Positions 27,511-35,485 of a stretch of 64,000 nt of DNA are shown in pieces. The stretch's first letter is position 1, and the number at the start of each line of letters is the position of its first letter. Both the position numbers and the translations under genes were made by a program. This stretch comes from Candidatus Metaruminococcus caecorum (GTDB taxonomy: Bacteria > Bacillota > Clostridia > Oscillospirales > Ruminococcaceae). The notes under the pieces were generated by a model. The model was given only the letters and a program-made list of their open reading frames with translations. It made no database searches and was not told the DNA's origin. The stretch lies in NCBI GenBank assembly GCA_904420045.1, contig CAJFTY010000018.1, positions 62,001-126,000 on the forward strand. The letters are read 5' to 3'.

Positions 27511-28404
27511 TTGCTGAATACGTTGTTGCATGCGGCTGCCGACGCGTCGCTGCTGGATGTTTTGCTGGATACCCTGCTGGATACGGCCAAGACCGTGCCG
27601 TTGTTGTATCTGGTGTATCTGCTCATGGAATGGCTGGAAGGCCGGATGAACGCCGGCAAGATTCAGGAGTCCAAAATCGGGGCGGTGGGCCCAGCGTTTG
27701 GCGCGCTGCTGGGCTGTGTGCCCCAGTGCGGCTTTTCCGCTGCCTGTGCCACCCTGTATAACGGCGGGGTGATTGGAGCCGGAACCCTGATCGCGGTGTT
27801 TATCTCCACCTCGGACGAGGCGATCCCCATTCTTATTTCCCATTTTTCTGATATGTGGAGCATTGTGCTGCTGATCGCAGTCAAGGTGGTCATCGCTATT
27901 GGAGCGGGCTATCTGCTTAGATACACGGTGTTTCGCAATGAAGTGGTGAAAATCCCCGCCGAACATCCAGTCGAGCTCGAGGATCACCCCGAGGGGAGCT
28001 GCTGCCACCACCACAAATCCATCTTTGTGACTGCTCTGGAGCACACCGTCAAAATCAGCTTGTTTATCCTGGCGACACTGCTGATTATCAATTTGATCTT
28101 TTTCCTGGTGGGGGAGGAACGGGTAGAAAGCCTGCTGTTGTCCGGCAGTATCCTTCAGCCCACACTGGCGGCGGTCATCGGCCTAGTGCCAGGGTGCGCC
28201 ACTTCCGTGTTGATCACCGAGCTTTACATCGGAGGGACGCTGAGCTTTGGCTCCGCAGTAGCGGGGCTGGTTACGGGAGCGGGCTTTGGCTATATTCTGC
28301 TGCTGCGGGGACAAAAGAACAAAAAACCGGCGGTTAAAATCATCCTTTGCATTCTGGCGGTCGGAATTGTTTCCGGCACGCTGATCCATCTGCTTCCCTT
28401 GTAA
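27511..28404 (+). CDS. ArsP_2-type putative metal transporter
   Basis: 297 residues, TTG start at 27511 with AGAGGT upstream. About eight to ten hydrophobic segments. The repeated-half signature appears as GALLGCVPQCGFSAACATLYNGG and GLVPGCATSVLITELYIGG, typical of the putative 10-TM heavy-metal/manganese transporter family. A cytoplasmic loop holds GSCCHHHKS, a likely metal-binding cluster. It lies under a Fur-like box and just before a Fur-family gene, so iron or another divalent metal probably controls it. Direction and metal are inferred only. Confidence 0.82.
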   Translation: MLNTLLHAAADASLLDVLLDTLLDTAKTVPLLYLVYLLMEWLEGRMNAGKIQESKIGAVGPAFGALLGCVPQCGFSAACATLYNGGVIGAGTLIAVFISTSDEAIPILISHFSDMWSIVLLIAVKVVIAIGAGYLLRYTVFRNEVVKIPAEHPVELEDHPEGSCCHHHKSIFVTALEHTVKISLFILATLLIINLIFFLVGEERVESLLLSGSILQPTLAAVIGLVPGCATSVLITELYIGGTLSFGSAVAGLVTGAGFGYILLLRGQKNKKPAVKIILCILAVGIVSGTLIHLLPL

Positions 28405-28418
28405 AAGGAGGAATGACT

Positions 28419-28874
28419 ATGTCTGCGCACAATCAAGGCGTCAGCGTTCCGATTCCCGAGCTTTTAAAAAAATATCATCTGAAAGTCACCCGCCAGCGGG
28501 AGGGGATCCTCAAGACGCTGATCCGGCATCAGTCGCCTATGACGGCGGAGGAACTTTACTTAAAACTCAAAGCACAGGGGGAAAGCTACGGCCTGTCCAC
28601 CGTCTACCGCACCCTGGGGAGCTTGGAGCAGTACGGCGTCATTGAAAAGGCCTCCATCCCCGGCGATCCCAGCCAGTATTTTCAGTTCTCCCAGTCGGGG
28701 CACCGGCATCACCTGGTCTGTGTGGAGTGCCGCAAAACCGTGCCCATCGACGAATGCCCGGTGGAACAGTTTTCCGCCTCGGTAGCCCAAAAAAACGGCT
28801 TTACCGTCACCGGACACTCCTTTGAAATCTTCGGCGTCTGTCCGGAGTGCAAAAAGCACTCTGAAAAAATTTAA
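28419..28874 (+). CDS. fur: Fur family metalloregulator
   Basis: 151 residues; ATG 28419 is 7 bases after AGGAGG. The winged helix has VTRQREGILKTLIRHQ and GLSTVYRTLGSLEQYGV. The metal-binding part has HRHHLVCVECRKTVPID and a second CxxC (CPECKKH). The HRHHLVC segment is typical of Fur/Zur rather than PerR. It is probably co-transcribed with the metal transporter and binds the box at 27476-27494. Iron versus zinc sensing cannot be settled here, but the box is of Fur type. Confidence 0.88.
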   Translation: MSAHNQGVSVPIPELLKKYHLKVTRQREGILKTLIRHQSPMTAEELYLKLKAQGESYGLSTVYRTLGSLEQYGVIEKASIPGDPSQYFQFSQSGHRHHLVCVECRKTVPIDECPVEQFSASVAQKNGFTVTGHSFEIFGVCPECKKHSEKI

Positions 28875-28894
28875 CGATTTTAAGTGATAAAGCG

Positions 28895-28923
28895 TTGACA
28901 ATGAGAACAGAATCTGGTATGAT
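28895..28923 (+). promoter_or_regulatory. Promoter of aromatic amino-acid operon
   Basis: TTGACA (28895-28900), 17-base spacer, TATGAT (28918-28923). The start of transcription would be near 28930, about 30 bases before the leader peptide. Confidence 0.87.
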
Positions 28924-28958
28924 ATCAATAACAGCAATCCAAGGAACGAGGGTTTGGC

Positions 28959-29069
28959 ATGAAAACAATTCGGCTGGCAAAAGCGTATTTTTGGTATTAT
29001 CCGGGCTACTTTTTGTGCGCGGATGCTTTTTGCTGCGGTTTTGTTCGTTCAGGCCAAACAAACGTGTAG
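28959..29069 (+). CDS. Aromatic leader peptide upstream of aroF
   Basis: 36 residues, with GAGGG 6 bases before the ATG and the stop TAG at 29067-29069. Nine of 36 residues are aromatic, concentrated in AYFWYYPGYF (codons 9-18), with further Phe at 24 and 28. It lies between a strong promoter and an intrinsic terminator and precedes the DAHP synthase gene. This is the arrangement of ribosome-mediated attenuation: shortage of Tyr, Phe or Trp would stall the ribosome in the control codons. I know of no standard name for it in this group. Confidence 0.82.
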   Translation: MKTIRLAKAYFWYYPGYFLCADAFCCGFVRSGQTNV

Positions 29070-29128
29070 TCTGGCAAATCGAACAACGCAGAGGATCATC
29101 CGCTTTACAGGGCGGGTGGTCCTTTTTT
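29019..29128 (+). promoter_or_regulatory. Attenuator: terminator and competing antiterminator
   Basis: Terminator: AGGATCATCCGC (29092-29103) pairs fully, with three G-U pairs, with GCGGGTGGTCCT (29112-29123), followed by TTTTTT (29123-29128). Antiterminator: GCGGATG (29019-29025), just after the aromatic codons, is complementary to CATCCGC (29097-29103), the left arm of the terminator. A ribosome stalled at codons 10-14 would leave 29019-29025 free to pair. Confidence 0.78.
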
Positions 29129-29192
29129 CATAGCCGGGAACACACACGCTTTAAATCGTTAAATTATCTCTTGCGGAAAGAAGGAATCGTTC

Positions 29193-30203
29193 ATGATTAT
29201 CGTACTCAAGCAAAACGCGAACAAACAAAAGGTCGAGGATTTAATTGGAGGACTTCGAGAACGGGGCCTGAGCATCAATTACTCGGAGGGCTCCCACACC
29301 ACCATTATCGGTCTGGTGGGGGACACCTCCCGGGTGGACCCGGAGGATCTGGAGGCTCTGGAAATCGTGGAAAAAGTTCGCCGGGTCAGCGAACCCTACA
29401 AGCTAGCCAACCGGAAGTTCCACACCGATGACACCGTGGTGCGGGTGGGAAATGCGTCTTTTGGCGGTGAAAATTTTGGCGTGGTGGCCGGCCCCTGCTC
29501 GGTGGAAAGCGAAGAACAGGTGGTGGAGGCCGCCCGCAGAGTCAAAGCGGCGGGAGCATCCTTCCTGCGGGGCGGCGCTTTCAAGCCTAGAACGTCTCCA
29601 TACGCCTTCCGGGGCTTAAAGGCCGAAGGAATCGAGCTTTTGCTCATCGCCAAAAAAGAGACCGGCCTGCCCATCGTCAGCGAACTCACCAGTTTGGACA
29701 ATCTGGATCTGTTTGCAGATGTGGACGTCATCCAGGTGGGAGCCCGGAACATGCAGAATTTTGACATGCTCACCGAGCTTGGGCACTGCGATAAGCCCAT
29801 CCTGTTAAAGCGTGGCCTTTCCAGCACCCTGGAGGAGCTGCTCATGAGCGCGGAGTACATTATGTCCGGCGGCAACCAGAACGTGATTTTGTGCGAACGG
29901 GGCATCCGCACTTTTGAGACCGCTACCCGCAACACCTTGGATATCTCTGCGGTGCCGCTGTTAAAGCAGCTCACCCATCTGCCGGTGATCGTGGATCCAA
30001 GCCATGCCACCGGGATTGCCTCGCTGGTGGAGCCCCTTTCCAAAACCGCCGTGGTGGCCGGGGCGGACGGCCTGATTATCGAAGTACATCCCACCCCGCA
30101 AAAAGCCCTGTGCGACGGAGCCCAGTCCCTGACCCCCGACCAGTTTGACAAGGTGATGGAGCAGGTCAAAGTGCTGTGCAAGCTGGAAGGAAAACGGCTG
30201 TAA
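29193..30203 (+). CDS. aroF: 3-deoxy-7-phosphoheptulonate synthase (DAHP synthase)
   Basis: 336 residues. Joins phosphoenolpyruvate and erythrose 4-phosphate, the first step of aromatic amino-acid synthesis. Residues 1-70 form the ferredoxin-like regulatory extension seen in the type I-beta enzymes of Bacillus and Thermotoga. The catalytic barrel shows VVAGPCSVESEEQV, FLRGGAFKPRTSPYAFRG, VIQVGARNMQNFDML, PILLKRGLSSTLEE, VILCERGIRTFE and VIVDPSHATG. Upstream regulation by the leader peptide fits this committed step. tyrA follows 17 bases downstream. Confidence 0.95.
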   Translation: MIIVLKQNANKQKVEDLIGGLRERGLSINYSEGSHTTIIGLVGDTSRVDPEDLEALEIVEKVRRVSEPYKLANRKFHTDDTVVRVGNASFGGENFGVVAGPCSVESEEQVVEAARRVKAAGASFLRGGAFKPRTSPYAFRGLKAEGIELLLIAKKETGLPIVSELTSLDNLDLFADVDVIQVGARNMQNFDMLTELGHCDKPILLKRGLSSTLEELLMSAEYIMSGGNQNVILCERGIRTFETATRNTLDISAVPLLKQLTHLPVIVDPSHATGIASLVEPLSKTAVVAGADGLIIEVHPTPQKALCDGAQSLTPDQFDKVMEQVKVLCKLEGKRL

Positions 30204-30220
30204 GAAAGGACGGGTTTGTT

Positions 30221-31093
30221 GTGACGGATATCACGGAATTTCGCCTGACGGTAGCTGTGGCGGGCCTGGGGTTGATCGGAGGGTCGCTGTGCAAGGCCCT
30301 TAAAGAATACACCCGGCACCGGGTGTTGGGGTTGGACCTGGACTCAGACACCACCCAGGAGGCAATGGACGCCGGCGCGGTAGACGGGATTATTGGCGCT
30401 GAGGAGCTGTCCCAGGCGGATCTCGTGTTCGTCTGCCTGCATCCCACCGCCACCATCCGGTTCCTGCTCCAGAACGCCGGGAACTTTAAGTCCGGCGGGA
30501 TTGTGGCGGACGTGTGCGGGGTCAAAGAGGAGATCGTGAAGGCCGCCGAGCCTGTCCTGCTGGAGCACGGGGTGCGGTTTGTGGGCTGCCATCCCATGGC
30601 GGGGCGGGAGTTCTCCGGCTTTTCCTATTCGCTGCCCGACCTGTTTGTGGGGGCAAGCTTTATTCTGACGCCCACTCCCCGCACCGATCCGGATGCAGTG
30701 GCGGCGCTGGAACAACTGGCCCGGCGGCTGGGGTTTGGGCAGGTGGTCAAAGCCACTTGTCGGCAGCACGACCGCACCATCGCCTTTACCTCCCAATTGG
30801 CCCACATTGTGTCCAGCGCCTATATCAAAAGTTCCTCGGCTCTGGAAGAAAACGGTTTTTCCGCCGGGAGCTTTCAGGATTTAACCCGGGTGGCCAAGCT
30901 CAATGAGAACATGTGGACCGATCTGTTTTTGCGCAACAAAGAGCCTTTGACGGATGAAATCGACCAGATGATCCGCCACCTTCAGGAGTATCGGGACGCC
31001 ATCAAAAACGGGGAGGAGCAGGCGTTAAAGGAACTGCTTAAGGACGGCCGGGAGCGCAAGGAAGAATCCATCCGGCGCCACCAAAGGCCATGA
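30221..31093 (+). CDS. tyrA: Prephenate dehydrogenase
   Basis: 290 residues, GTG start at 30221, AAAGGA upstream. Converts prephenate to 4-hydroxyphenylpyruvate for tyrosine. The Rossmann motif VAGLGLIGGS at the start is followed by GLDLDSD (NAD specificity), GCHPMAGREFSGF with the substrate His, and SQLAHIVSSAY in the helical C-terminal domain. No ACT domain is present at the end, so feedback by tyrosine may depend on the transcriptional attenuator. Forms an operon with aroF. Confidence 0.93.
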   Translation: MTDITEFRLTVAVAGLGLIGGSLCKALKEYTRHRVLGLDLDSDTTQEAMDAGAVDGIIGAEELSQADLVFVCLHPTATIRFLLQNAGNFKSGGIVADVCGVKEEIVKAAEPVLLEHGVRFVGCHPMAGREFSGFSYSLPDLFVGASFILTPTPRTDPDAVAALEQLARRLGFGQVVKATCRQHDRTIAFTSQLAHIVSSAYIKSSSALEENGFSAGSFQDLTRVAKLNENMWTDLFLRNKEPLTDEIDQMIRHLQEYRDAIKNGEEQALKELLKDGRERKEESIRRHQRP

Positions 31094-31112
31094 GAATCCT
31101 TTTCGGGATTCG

Positions 31113-31175
31113 TTGCATCTAGGTGAAATGTATGCTATAATAGAACAAAGCCCGTTCAGGGCTTTGTTCTATTAT
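31113..31175 (+). promoter_or_regulatory. Promoter overlapping a 17-bp dyad
   Basis: TTGCAT (31113-31118), 17 bases, extended -10 TGC-TATAAT (31136-31141). A perfect 17-bp inverted repeat with a 5-base loop (31137-31175) begins at the -10 and spans the start of transcription; it may also end the tyrA transcript. Confidence 0.65.
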
Positions 31176-31217
31176 GTGCGTGCCTGCTGGCGTGCGCGGA
31201 AATCGGAGAGTTTTGCC

Positions 31218-32636
31218 TTGGAACAGACACAGAAAAAAGAGATGGATTTGGGAACCGGAAGCATTGGAAAATTAATGCTGCGCCTTTCCGTTCCGGCGAT
31301 TGTCGCCCAGCTTATTAACGCCTTGTACAACATTGTGGATCGGATTTATATCGGCCAGGGGGTGGGGGACACCGCTTTGACAGGACTGGGAGTGGCGTTT
31401 CCCATCATCATGCTGATTTCGGCGTTTGCGTCGTTGATCGGAATGGGCGGCGCGCCTCTTGCTTCCATTAAAATGGGGGAGCAAAACAAAGAGGGAGCGG
31501 AAAAAATTCTGGGCAACTGCACAACGATGCTGTTCGGGGTGGCGGTTGTGCTCACCGCGGTGTTTTTGATCTTTGGCCGACCGATGCTCATGCTGTTTGG
31601 GGCCACTCCGAACACCATTGATTACGCGGCGGATTATTTAAACATCTATGTGGCGGGAACGATCTTCGTCCAGTTCGCGTTGGGGCTCAACGCCTTTATC
31701 ACCGCCCAGGGATTTGCCAAAACCGGTATGATTACCGTGGCCATCGGCGCGGTGATCAACATTGTACTGGATCCGGTGTTTATTTTCCTCTTTGATATGG
31801 GTGTGAAAGGCGCGGCGCTGGCCACCGTCATTTCTCAAGCGGTGTCCGCGGTTTGGGTGGTGCGGTTTTTAGTGGGAAAACGCACGGTTTTAAAAATCCG
31901 GCGTTCCTGCCTGCGCCTTTCCTGGAAGATCATGCTCCCCATTTTGGCGTTGGGGCTTTCTCCCTTTATTATGCAGAGCACCGAAAGCATTCTGAACATC
32001 ACCTTTAATGCATCGCTCAAACACTACGGCGGAGAACTGGCTGTGGGTGCTATGACCATCTGTTCCACGGTGATGCAGCTTTTGAACATGCCGCTAATGG
32101 GGCTGACTCAGGGGGCGGCGCCTATCATCAGCTACAACTTCGGCGCCCGGAAGTTTGATCGGGTAAAAAGGGCATTTAAACTGCTGCTCATTAGCTGCGT
32201 GACGGTGTCCACTGTAATTTGGGTTTTTCTGATGGTGTTTCCCAATATTTTTGTCATGCTGTTTAACAATAAGCCCCAGTTGGTGGATATTACGGTCTGG
32301 GGACTTCGGATCTACACGGCGGCATTGTTCATTATGGGCGTGCAGATCGGCTGTCAGCAGACCTTTGTGGCCTTGGGGCAGGCAAAGATCTCTATGTTTT
32401 TAGCGTTGCTGCGCAAGGTGGTCCTGCTCATTCCTTTGATTCTTATTCTGCCGCTGTTTTTCAGCGACAAGGTATTCGCAGTATTTTTAGCGGAGCCTGT
32501 GGCCGATGTGCTGGCCGCCGGGACCACCGCGACGGTGTTTATTTTGCAGTTTAAAAAGATTTTGGCCCGTGCACAGGCGGAGCTTCCGGACCCTTCCGCC
32601 CCGGTTCCCGCCCGGACGCAGCCGGAACAATCATGA
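31218..32636 (+). CDS. MATE family efflux transporter
   Basis: 472 residues if the TTG at 31218 is used (GGAGAG 7 bases upstream); ATG 31242 is an alternative without a clear ribosome site. Twelve membrane segments in two halves. MDLGTGSIGKLMLRLSVPAIVAQL and IVDRIYIGQGVG near the start and the matching GLTQGAAPIISYNFGA in the second half are family marks. It is a second, different MATE protein from the one at 26087. The Pro-rich cytoplasmic tail is unusual. Substrate unknown. Confidence 0.9.
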   Translation: MEQTQKKEMDLGTGSIGKLMLRLSVPAIVAQLINALYNIVDRIYIGQGVGDTALTGLGVAFPIIMLISAFASLIGMGGAPLASIKMGEQNKEGAEKILGNCTTMLFGVAVVLTAVFLIFGRPMLMLFGATPNTIDYAADYLNIYVAGTIFVQFALGLNAFITAQGFAKTGMITVAIGAVINIVLDPVFIFLFDMGVKGAALATVISQAVSAVWVVRFLVGKRTVLKIRRSCLRLSWKIMLPILALGLSPFIMQSTESILNITFNASLKHYGGELAVGAMTICSTVMQLLNMPLMGLTQGAAPIISYNFGARKFDRVKRAFKLLLISCVTVSTVIWVFLMVFPNIFVMLFNNKPQLVDITVWGLRIYTAALFIMGVQIGCQQTFVALGQAKISMFLALLRKVVLLIPLILILPLFFSDKVFAVFLAEPVADVLAAGTTATVFILQFKKILARAQAELPDPSAPVPARTQPEQS

Positions 32637-32655
32637 TTGATGGAGGTAACGGACT

Positions 32656-33918
32656 ATGAAAATGGAAACCCAGTGCCTGCACGCAGGCTATCACCCGAAG
32701 AATTCTGAACCGCGCGTCATGCCGATTGTTCAGAGCACCACGTATGTGTATGATTCCACCGAAGAGGTGGCGTCGGTGTTCGATGAACCCACCAAATCTC
32801 TCATTTATTCCAGATTTGGCAATCCCACCGTGATGGCTGTGGAGGATAAAATAGCCGAGCTCGAAGGCGGCGTGGGCGCTATGTGCACCACATCCGGCCA
32901 GGCGGCTACGCTTTTGTCCATTCTGAATATCTGCGAAGTCGGCGACAGCTTTATCAGCACCCAGGAGATCTATGGCGGAACCGTCAACCTTTTTTCGTTT
33001 ACCCTCAAGAAAATGGGAATCGAGTGCATTTTCGTGGATAAAAACGCCAGCGATGAGGAAATTTCCAAGGCGTTTCGCCCCAACACCAAGGCGGTGTTCG
33101 GCGAGACGATTGCCAACCCCGCCCTGTCCGTGCTGGATATTGAACGCTTTGCGAGACTTGCCCATGCGCACAACGTTCCGCTGATCGTGGACAACACTTT
33201 TGCAACGCCGGTTTTGTGCAGGCCCATCGAGTACGGTGCGGATATTGTCATCCATTCCACCAGCAAATATATGGACGGTCATGCGGTCCAGATCGGCGGC
33301 GTGATTGTGGACAGTGGGAAGTTCAATTGGGCAACTGGGAATTTTCCAGGGCTCACCGAGCCGGATGAGTCCTATCATGGGATTCGTTATACCGAAACGT
33401 ACGGGGATAAAGCGTATATTATTAAAGCGAGAATGCAGCTAATGCGGGATTTTGGCGTATACCCTGCCGCACACTCCGCGTTTCTGCTCAATTTGGGGCT
33501 TGAGACGCTGGCCGTCCGCATGAAGCAGTACTGTGAAAACGCGCTGACGGTGGCCAAATATCTGGAATCCTGCGATCAGGTTGAAAGTGTCAAATATCCC
33601 GGCCTTGAAAGCGATGAGGGACATGCTTTGGCCCAAAAATATCTCAAGGGCAGCAGCGGTGTGATCTCCTTTGTCATCAAGGGCGGGAAGGAAGCGGCCA
33701 TGCGGTTTATGAATTCGCTCAAACTCGCATCCAATGAAGTCCATGTGGCCGATATCCGCACCTGCGTGCTCCACCCGGCCAGCGAGACCCACCGGCAGCT
33801 CACCGACGAGCAGTTGGTGGCCTGCGGCATCACGCCGGGCATGATCCGGCTGTCAGTGGGACTGGAAAATATCGAGGACATTTTGGCTGACGTGGAACAG
33901 GCGCTCCAAAAGGCGTAA
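32656..33918 (+). CDS. O-acetylhomoserine sulfhydrylase-like PLP enzyme
   Basis: 420 residues of the Cys/Met metabolism PLP family. Features: ETQCLHAGY start, YSRFGNPTV, TSGQAATLLS, the Asp in VDNTFATPV, and the PLP lysine in HSTSKYMDGH. The length and the start ETxxLHAGY fit O-acetylhomoserine aminocarboxypropyltransferase (homocysteine synthesis), but methionine gamma-lyase and cystathionine enzymes share the fold and cannot be excluded from sequence reading. It is 19 bases after the MATE gene and ends at a strong terminator. Confidence 0.85.
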   Translation: MKMETQCLHAGYHPKNSEPRVMPIVQSTTYVYDSTEEVASVFDEPTKSLIYSRFGNPTVMAVEDKIAELEGGVGAMCTTSGQAATLLSILNICEVGDSFISTQEIYGGTVNLFSFTLKKMGIECIFVDKNASDEEISKAFRPNTKAVFGETIANPALSVLDIERFARLAHAHNVPLIVDNTFATPVLCRPIEYGADIVIHSTSKYMDGHAVQIGGVIVDSGKFNWATGNFPGLTEPDESYHGIRYTETYGDKAYIIKARMQLMRDFGVYPAAHSAFLLNLGLETLAVRMKQYCENALTVAKYLESCDQVESVKYPGLESDEGHALAQKYLKGSSGVISFVIKGGKEAAMRFMNSLKLASNEVHVADIRTCVLHPASETHRQLTDEQLVACGITPGMIRLSVGLENIEDILADVEQALQKA

Positions 33919-33927
33919 ACAGAAAAT

Positions 33928-33964
33928 GTTAAAATCCCCCGGCTTTTTGCCGGGGGATTTTAAC
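33928..33964 (+). terminator. Terminator after PLP enzyme
   Basis: GTTAAAATCCCCCGGC and its complement, a perfect 16-bp stem around TTTTT. Confidence 0.88.
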
Positions 33965-34043
33965 GATCTGAAAACCTAGGTGAACAGGGTGAAATTTTTC
34001 AAACACATAACTGTGGAAGAAGAACAACAAAACGGCATGGCGT

Positions 34044-34072
34044 TTGCCGGAAGGATGAAAATATGCTATAAT
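34044..34072 (+). promoter_or_regulatory. Promoter of TetR-family gene
   Basis: TTGCCG (34044-34049), 17 bases, extended -10 TGC-TATAAT (34067-34072). Confidence 0.75.
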
Positions 34073-34133
34073 AAAAAAGATCTTAAATCGTATGTTCGAG
34101 CACACTGCTCCCACAGATAAACAGGAGAATTTT

Positions 34134-34733
34134 ATGCCTTCTTTTACCAAACAGGCGATTGTCGCCGCTTTAATTCAGCTTTTGGGCGAGCGCCCGCTGA
34201 GCAAAATCACCGTCAAGGATATTGTGGAAACCTGCGGCATCAACCGAAACTCCTTTTACTACCATTTTCCCGACCTTCCAACGCTGGTGGAGACGGTGCT
34301 TGAGGATGAGGCCGACCGGATGATCGCCCAACATGCCAGCCTTGACAACCTGGAGGACTGCCTGACCGCCGCTATTGATTTTGCAAAGAACAACAAAACA
34401 GCAGCCCTGCACATTTTCCGTTCCGGGAGCCGGGAGGCGTTTGACCGCTATCTGGATAAAATCTGTCAATATGTGGTGGAAAGCTATATTGACACGGTTG
34501 CAAAAGACATTTCCATCCAGCCCAGGGACAAGGCGATCATTGTCAAGTTTTTTAAATACGAGCTGGTGGGGTTCATCCTGGACTGGATGAACGACGGTAT
34601 GCGGTTTGATATCGACGATGAGGTCAAGCGCATCTGCGAGCTGTTTGAAGGCGCCACCCAAACCGCGTTTGAAAGAAGCGTGAAACAACAGGCCAGCCAT
34701 GCGCCCTTTAGACAAATAGAGAAAAATGCCTAA
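34134..34733 (+). CDS. TetR/AcrR family regulator
   Basis: 199 residues from ATG 34134 (AGGAGA upstream). The N-terminal helix-turn-helix reads TKQAIVAALIQLLGERPLSKITVKDIVETCGINRNSFYYHFPDL, including the family core VKDIVETCGINRNSFYYHF. The C-terminal ligand domain resembles those of regulators related to DhaS. It likely controls the neighbouring HdeD/MMPL/YhgE-like genes, although a terminator (34749-34785) separates them. Confidence 0.88.
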   Translation: MPSFTKQAIVAALIQLLGERPLSKITVKDIVETCGINRNSFYYHFPDLPTLVETVLEDEADRMIAQHASLDNLEDCLTAAIDFAKNNKTAALHIFRSGSREAFDRYLDKICQYVVESYIDTVAKDISIQPRDKAIIVKFFKYELVGFILDWMNDGMRFDIDDEVKRICELFEGATQTAFERSVKQQASHAPFRQIEKNA

Positions 34734-34748
34734 CATTTATACACAATG

Positions 34749-34785
34749 AGCCCCGTGCCTAAATTTTTGGCACGGGGCTTTTTTT
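34749..34785 (+). terminator. Terminator after TetR-family gene
   Basis: AGCCCCGTGCC and its complement around 9 bases, followed by seven T. Confidence 0.88.
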
Positions 34786-34891
34786 GTCTGTGTTGTCTTT
34801 TTTTCCGTGCTGATACAATGGGTAACGGAACCAAAAACAGCGTGTTGAAACAATTCAAATGCTCGCTTTACCGGGAAAGGAGGCTTAAGAC

Positions 34892-35482
34892 ATGCGTTCC
34901 ACAAAACCGGTTTGGACGGCGAAATTCGGGTATATCGTCAGTTCTCTTTTGCTGTGCGCCTTGGGTGCTGCCCTAATCGTCCATCCATCGTTCTCGGCCA
35001 CGGCGCTGTGCGCCCTGATGGGGGCGCTTTTGATCTGCTACGGGATCTTCAAGGTGATCGGCTACTGGTCCAAGGATCTGTTCCGCCTGGCATTCCAGTT
35101 TGATTTGGCATTTGGCATTTTAATGATCGCGGTGGGACTCATCATGGTGATACGGCCATCCCAGATGCTGACACTCGTCAATCTGGTCATCGGGATTTTG
35201 GTGCTGGCAGACGGGCTTTTTAAAATCCAGATCGCCCTGGATTCCAAGGCGTTCGGCATCAAGGCCTGGTGGCTGATTATGGCTCTGGCGGCGGCAGCTG
35301 TTGTGTTGGGAATTTTGTTGATGGTGGATCCGTTTGCGTCCTCCGCGCTGCTGATGATTCTGCTGGGGATTTCCCTCCTGGCAGAGGGAATTTTAAACTT
35401 CTGCGTGATGATCTGCACGGTAAAAATCATGAAAAACCAGATCCCTGATACAACAAAATTACAGCATGAGGAGGAGCCGTAA
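34892..35482 (+). CDS. HdeD/DUF308 family membrane protein
   Basis: 196 residues with six hydrophobic segments in repeated pairs (for example LLCALGAALIVHPSFSATAL and LAAAAVVLGILLMVDPFASS), the pattern of the DUF308/HdeD family. GGAGG precedes the ATG. It is followed by the MMPL gene after 3 bases and is the first gene of an efflux-like operon. Family function is poorly known beyond acid stress in E. coli. Confidence 0.82.
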   Translation: MRSTKPVWTAKFGYIVSSLLLCALGAALIVHPSFSATALCALMGALLICYGIFKVIGYWSKDLFRLAFQFDLAFGILMIAVGLIMVIRPSQMLTLVNLVIGILVLADGLFKIQIALDSKAFGIKAWWLIMALAAAAVVLGILLMVDPFASSALLMILLGISLLAEGILNFCVMICTVKIMKNQIPDTTKLQHEEEP

Positions 35483-35485
35483 GAT

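Noticed and set aside
28924-29192. T-box riboswitch upstream of aroF
   Set aside because: No T-box core sequence is seen, while a leader peptide and a direct antiterminator pairing explain the region.
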